Shown piece after piece: positions 59,247 to 64,000 of a DNA stretch of 64,000 nucleotides (the stretch's first letter is position 1; each line of letters begins with the position of its first letter). The notes under the pieces were generated by a model. It was given only the letters and a program-made list of their open reading frames with translations. It did not search any database and was not told where the DNA came from. The stretch is from Streptomyces umbrinus (lineage in GTDB: Bacteria > Actinomycetota > Actinomycetes > Streptomycetales > Streptomycetaceae), in the NCBI RefSeq assembly GCF_030817415.1, contig NZ_JAUSZI010000002.1, forward strand, positions 3,906,001 through 3,970,000, written 5' to 3'. A program made the position numbers and the translations under genes.

Positions 59247-60840
59247 GTGACGAATCCCAGCGCGCCCAACCCGGTCCCTCCGCCTACTCCGTCCGGTTCG
59301 GGCACCTCCGGCACCCCGGGCGCTCCCACCCGTGCCGGACGCCGCGAATGGACCGCACTCGGCGTCCTGATGCTGCCGCTGCTCCTGGTTTCCATGGATG
59401 TCTCGGTCCTCTACTTCGCGATCCCGCAGATCAGCGCGGACCTGGAGCCGACCGGCACCCAGCAGCTGTGGATCTTCGACATGTACGCGTTCGTGCTCGC
59501 CGGGCTGCTGATGACGATGGGCTCGCTCGGCGACCGCATCGGCCGCCGCAGGCTGCTCCTGGTCGGCGCCGCAGCCTTCGGCGCGGCCTCGCTGGTCGCG
59601 GCGTACGCCGACAGCGCCGAGACGCTCATCGCGGCCCGCGCGGTGCTCGGCATCGGCGGCGCGACCCTGATGCCGTCCACACTGGCGATCATCCGCACGC
59701 TCTTCACGGACCAGGCCCAGCGCTCCAAGGCGATCGGCCTGTGGTCCGGCGTGATGACGGCCGGCGTCGCGCTCGGCTCGGTCATGAGCGGCGTCCTCGT
59801 GGAGCACTTCTGGTGGGGCTCGGTCTTCCTGGTGAACCTGCCCGCGATGGTGCTCCTGCTGGTCCTCGGCCCGATCCTGCTCCCCGAGTCGAAGAACCCG
59901 GCGCCGGGCCGCTTCGACCTGCTGAGCGTGCCGCTGTCCTTGGCCGCCGTCCTGCCGGTGATCTACGGCCTCAAGGAGATCCCCTCGGAGGGGCTGGAAC
60001 GTCCGCTACGTCCTGTCGGTGACCATCGGTCTGCTCTTCGCCGCGCTCTTCGTCCACCGCCAGCGCACGATCGAGTCGCCGATGATCCCGCCCTCGCTGT
60101 TCCGCGGCCGCGGTTTCGCACCGGCCGTCTCGCTGAACCTGCTGTCCTCGTTCGGGATGATGGGTTCGGCGCTCTTCACCACGCAGTACCTGCAGTCGGT
60201 GCTCGGCAAGAGCTCCATGGAGGCCGCGCTGTGGGGCCTGCTGCCCACCGTGCTGGTCGGCGTGGCCGCACCGGTCGCCGCACAACTGGTCCAGCGGGGA
60301 GTCAACCGGGCGTACGTCGTCTCCGGCGGCTTCGTCCTGGCGGCCTGCGGCTACGGAATGCTGACGGCGGCCGGTACGGATTCTCTCTGGTTGGTCCTCG
60401 CCGGGGCCGGAGTCATCGCCGCCGGGATCGTCACCGTGATGTCCCAGATGATGGACCTGGCGCTGGGCACCGTACCGGTGGAGAAGGCGGGCACCGCGTC
60501 CTCGGTCCTGGAGACCGGCGCGGAGTTCGGCGGCGCGCTGGGCATGGCGCTCCTCGGTTCCATCGGCACCGCGGTGTACCGCCACGACATCCCGGACGCG
60601 GCTCCCGCCGCGGCCCACGAAACCCTCGGCGCGGCCCTCGCGGTCGCCCAGCAACTCCCGGGCCGCGCGGGCGAAGCCCTGGTGACCGCGGCCCGCGAGG
60701 CCTTCACCAGCGGGATGCAGGCCGCCGCGGTCGCGGGCGCGCTGCTTCTGCTGGGGGCGGCGGTACTGGCGGCGGTGACCCTGCGCCGGGTGCGCGTCCG
60801 AGAGACGGACCCCGCCGAGCCGGAAAAGGTCTGCGTCTGA
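59247..60840 (+). CDS. EmrB/QacA-type MFS drug exporter, one-base frameshift
   Basis: 14-helix drug:H+ antiporter, about 530 residues if the frame is corrected. First frame: GVLMLPLLLVSMDVSVLYFA, MTMGSLGDRIGRRRLLLVGA (MFS motif A), AARAVLGIGGATLMPSTLAI, GLWSGVMTAGVALGSVMSGV (motif C) and VIYGLKEIPSEG. At the GGGG run 59990-59993 the frame breaks. The rest (NVRYVLSVTIGLLFAALFVH, SLNLLSSFGMMGSALFTTQY, LETGAEFGGALGMALLGSIG) is in the next frame and stops at 60840. Removing one G gives an intact protein of exactly expected length, so a sequencing error is possible. GTG 59247 is leaderless; TetR-controlled. Confidence 0.78.
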
Positions 60841-60867
60841 ACAACAGGGTCGCCCCCGCCGCCCCTA

Positions 60868-60910
60868 CCCTCCCCCACTCTCGGCTTCGCTCGAGCGGGG
60901 GGACCCCCAC
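60868..60910. repeat. GGGGGACCCCCA-type dispersed repeat
   Basis: CCCTCCCCCACTCTCGG followed by GAGCGGGGGGACCCCCAC: opposite orientation copy of the elements at 36704 and 63055. It lies just after the MFS stop codon. Confidence 0.55.
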
Positions 60911-60956
60911 CGTCCCTGCCTCAGGGGCTCCGCCCCCGAACCCCCGCAAAAAGATT

Positions 60957-61000
60957 GCGCAGTTCCCCGCGCCCCTTTTCAGGGGCGCGGGGAACTGCGC
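60957..61000. repeat. Perfect 20-bp hairpin of the palindrome family
   Basis: GCGCAGTTCCCCGCGCCCCT, loop TTTC, and its exact complement. Same arms as at 8432-8509. It sits between the convergent MFS and serA genes and should stop transcription from both sides. Further repeats (CTCCGCCCCCGAACCCCCG; GTCCGGCGTTTGAGGACGAG; GGGGGCGGCAGCCCCC) fill the rest of this 277-nt gap and match those at 21809-21935. Confidence 0.75.
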
Positions 61001-61117
61001 GACCAGCCACACACAACCCGCAGCCAAAAACCTCTCAGCCCGTCCGGCGTTTGAGGACGAGCGCGTCAGCGCGATGCGGGGGCCTGGGGGCGGCAGCCCC
61101 CAGTGGGCCGGGCAGCC

Positions 61118-62707
61118 TCAGACCAGGTTGACCGACCGAGCCTGAGTGGCTCCGATCTCCTCCGCCAGCTCAGTAAGCACAGTCTGCGGAACCGTGTCAT
61201 CCACGGTCAGCACAGCAAGCGCCTCGCCACCCACGTCCGCACGGGCGACCTGCATACCCGCGATGTTGATGCCCGCCTCGCCCAGGATCCGGCCGAGGGT
61301 GCCGACGACACCGGGACGGTCGGTGTAGTTGAGGACGACCATGTGGTCGGCGAGCGCCAGATCCACGTCGTACTCGCCGACCGCGACGATCTTCTGGTGG
61401 TGCTTGGGCCCGGCGAGCGTGCCGGAGACCGACACCTCCTGGCCGTCACCGAGCGTGCCGCGCACGGTCACCACGTTCCGGTGGTCCGAGGACTCCGAGC
61501 TCGTGGTCAGCCGCACCTCGACGCCACGCTCCTGCGCGAACAGCGGAGCGTTCACGTACGACACGGTCTCGTCGACGACGTCCTCGAACACGCCCTTGAG
61601 CGCGGAGAGTTCGAGCACCTTGACGTCGTGCTGGGTGATCTCGCCGTACACCTCGACATCGAGGCGGACCGCGACCTCGCCCGCGAGGGCGGTGAAGATG
61701 CGGCCGAGCTTCTCGGCGAGCGGCAGACCCGGCTTGACGTCCTCGGCGATGACGCCGCCCTGGACGTTCACCGCGTCCGGGACCAGCTCACCGGCGAGCG
61801 CGAGGCGCACCGAGCGGGCGACGGAGATACCGGCCTTCTCCTGCGCCTCGTCCGTGGAGGCACCGAGGTGCGGGGTGCAGACGACCTCGTCGAGCTCGAA
61901 GAGCGGGGAGTCCGTGCAGGGCTCCTTCGCGTACACGTCGAGGCCGGCGCCGGCGACGCGGCCCTCCTTGAGCGCGGAGTACAGCGCGGCCTCGTCGACG
62001 ATCCCGCCGCGCGCGGCGTTGACGATCCGCACCGACGGCTTGACCTTGTGCAGCGCCTCGTCGCCGATGAGACCGACGGTCTCGGGCGTCTTGGGCAGGT
62101 GCACGGTGATGAAGTCGGAGACCTCGAGCAGCTCGTCCAGCGACAGGACCTTGACGCCCATCTGCGCGGCCCGGGCGGGCTGTACGTACGGGTCGTAGGC
62201 GACGACCTTCATGCCGAAGGCCGACATGCGCTGGGCGACCAGCGCGCCGATGCGGCCCAGACCCACGACACCGAGGGTCTTCTCCGCGAGCTCGACACCG
62301 GTGTACTTGGAGCGCTTCCACTCACCGTTCTTGAGGGCGGTGTTGGCCTGCGGGATGTGACGCGCGGAGGCCAGGAGCAGACCACAGGCCAGCTCGGCGG
62401 CGGTCACGATGTTCGAGGTGGGGGCGTTGACGACCATCACGCCGGCCTTGGTGGCGGCGGACACATCGACGTTGTCCAGGCCGACGCCGGCTCGTGCGAC
62501 GACCTTCAGCTTGCTCGCGGCGGCGATGGCCTCGGCATCGACCTTCGTCGCGGAACGGATCAGGATCGCGTCGACGTCGGCGATGGCGGGCAGCAGTTCG
62601 GCGCGGTCCGCGCCGTTCGCATGCCGGATCTCGAAGTCCGGGCCCAGGGCGTCGACGGTCGCGGGCGACAGCTCTTCAGCGATGAGTACGACAGGTTTCG
62701 AGCTCAC
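61118..62707 (-). CDS. serA: D-3-phosphoglycerate dehydrogenase
   Basis: First enzyme of serine synthesis (3-phosphoglycerate to 3-phosphohydroxypyruvate, NAD+). 529 residues, the long actinobacterial type with intervening ASB and ACT domains. Visible: VVARAGVGLDNVDVSAATKA, KTLGVVGLGRIGALVAQRMS (NAD loop), VNAARGGIVDEAALYSALKE (catalytic Arg), DSPLFELDEVVCTPHLGAST (catalytic His), the ASB domain (VEVYGEITQHDVKVLELSAL) and the ACT domain DRPGVVGTLGRILGEAGINI, which senses serine. The start is GTG 62707; the frame is open upstream without homology. It is followed on the same strand-upstream side by ilvC, but has a long leader of its own. Confidence 0.95.
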   Translation of the reverse strand: MSSKPVVLIAEELSPATVDALGPDFEIRHANGADRAELLPAIADVDAILIRSATKVDAEAIAAASKLKVVARAGVGLDNVDVSAATKAGVMVVNAPTSNIVTAAELACGLLLASARHIPQANTALKNGEWKRSKYTGVELAEKTLGVVGLGRIGALVAQRMSAFGMKVVAYDPYVQPARAAQMGVKVLSLDELLEVSDFITVHLPKTPETVGLIGDEALHKVKPSVRIVNAARGGIVDEAALYSALKEGRVAGAGLDVYAKEPCTDSPLFELDEVVCTPHLGASTDEAQEKAGISVARSVRLALAGELVPDAVNVQGGVIAEDVKPGLPLAEKLGRIFTALAGEVAVRLDVEVYGEITQHDVKVLELSALKGVFEDVVDETVSYVNAPLFAQERGVEVRLTTSSESSDHRNVVTVRGTLGDGQEVSVSGTLAGPKHHQKIVAVGEYDVDLALADHMVVLNYTDRPGVVGTLGRILGEAGINIAGMQVARADVGGEALAVLTVDDTVPQTVLTELAEEIGATQARSVNLV

Positions 62708-63054
62708 GTGAGTCCTCACAGGTCCAATGCGGACGGCCGTCCCGACGGCCGCATGCGGTGGAGGGAGCGGCGCCGGGGAGTTCCGGGTGCGTTCCCGCGT
62801 CGTTCGGTGCGTGCTCTCGGTGTGCCGGGCGAAGGTCCTCGTAGCGGAGCTACTTGGGCCTTTGGCCGGTGCAGCGAGAGTGCGTGCCGGGCGGCGCGGG
62901 GACGTGGCTGAAACTCCTCGGTGTCGCGATTGCCGCGTGGAAGACGCACGACGCTGTGGGCCCGACGCGTATTTAGTGGAGCAGTCTAGTGGCGGCGCGG
63001 TGCTGTTCTTACGCCTCCGCAGAAGGATCACCCGCACGTGGATAATCCAGCCCC
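62708..63054 (-). other. Long 5' leader region of serA
   Basis: About 350 nt without a supported gene. Minus-strand TAGACT (62989-62984) is the likely -10, giving a leader of roughly 270 nt. The leader can fold: CGGCCGTC/GACGGCCG (about 62729-62746), GGCC-AAA-GGCC and GTAGC-TCC-GCTAC (about 62835-62870). No known riboswitch was recognised. Confidence 0.35.
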
Positions 63055-63094
63055 TGGGGGTCCCCCCACACCCTTGAGGCAGTGGGGGAGTTTG
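63055..63094. repeat. GGGGGTCCCCCC-type dispersed repeat
   Basis: TGGGGGTCCCCCCACACCC, then TTGAGGCAGTGGGGGAG. Copy in the same orientation as at 36704; it follows the ilvC terminator on the minus strand. Confidence 0.55.
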
Positions 63095-63140
63095 AGGAGC
63101 GGGGTCCGGGGCGGAGCCCCGAGGCGTTGCCCGAGGCAGA

Positions 63141-63185
63141 CGGTCGGGCCGTGGTACCGGGCAACCCCGGCCCACGGCCCGACCG
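63141..63185 (-). terminator. Terminator hairpin after ilvC
   Basis: CGGTCGGGCCGTGG (63141-63154) pairs with CCACGGCCCGACCG (63172-63185), with inner CCGGG/CCCGG. It lies seven nt beyond the ilvC stop. Confidence 0.7.
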
Positions 63186-63191
63186 ACGGAG

Positions 63192-64000
<809 letters not shown>

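Overview
The window is about 64 kb of very GC-rich DNA. Dense codon-biased genes sit on both strands, starts are often GTG or TTG, neighbouring genes overlap by ATGA/GTGA, and Tat-type signals and long perfect inverted repeats occur between genes. Gene content and protein style (pccB, SGT-type trypsin, cimA-ilvE-leuB-serA-ilvC block, PucR-proDH-pruA) point to a Streptomyces or close relative. No rRNA, tRNA, prophage or CRISPR array was seen.

Layout. 0-8.4 kb: the 5' end of pccB, a family 8 polysaccharide lyase, a YceI protein, a PEP-mutase-like enzyme, a YdeI-like protein, two small unknown genes, a chloramphenicol-type MFS exporter preceded by a leader peptide, and a GNAT-like gene. 8.5-14.4 kb: a three-gene ABC-2 transporter and a divergent NarL-type two-component system whose kinase carries an apparent one-base frameshift. 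14.6-21.8 kb: secreted trypsin, a Gly-rich membrane protein, and two damaged glycosidase genes (GH3, GH30) separated by a solo-TnpB insertion element. 21.9-37.8 kb: branched-chain amino-acid genes (cimA with leader peptide and attenuator, ilvE with a possible leader peptide, leuB). Among them lie a propeller protein, a TetR pair, a nitrogen-scavenging group (agmatine deiminase, two-subunit urease, NCS1 permease) and a CHAT protease-WD40 protein with a small partner. 37.9-50.4 kb: a Tat lipoprotein purple acid phosphatase, a LysR/oxidoreductase pair, an AAC(2')-like acetyltransferase, a quinone oxidoreductase, GH97, and the proline catabolic operon with its PucR regulator. 50.4-60.8 kb: DUF1963, a frameshifted FAD monooxygenase, a HAD gene with an in-frame stop, a peptide-type ABC importer with a probable Zur box and a fused permease, and a TetR-controlled 14-TM MFS exporter carrying another one-base frameshift. 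60.8-64 kb: serA and the 3' part of ilvC.

How the genes work together. CimA, IlvE, LeuB, IlvC and SerA make isoleucine, leucine/valine and serine precursors. ProDH plus PruA convert proline to glutamate. AguA, urease and the NCS1 permease look like nitrogen salvage. Several regulatory layouts can be read directly: at least eleven starts where a -10-like hexamer lies 6-7 nt upstream (leaderless mRNAs), two or three leader-peptide attenuators, a tandem TetR operator, a T-N11-A LysR site and a Zur-type palindrome.

Limits. Function calls come from recognising families and motifs by eye; no database search was run. Frameshifts in G runs may be sequencing errors.
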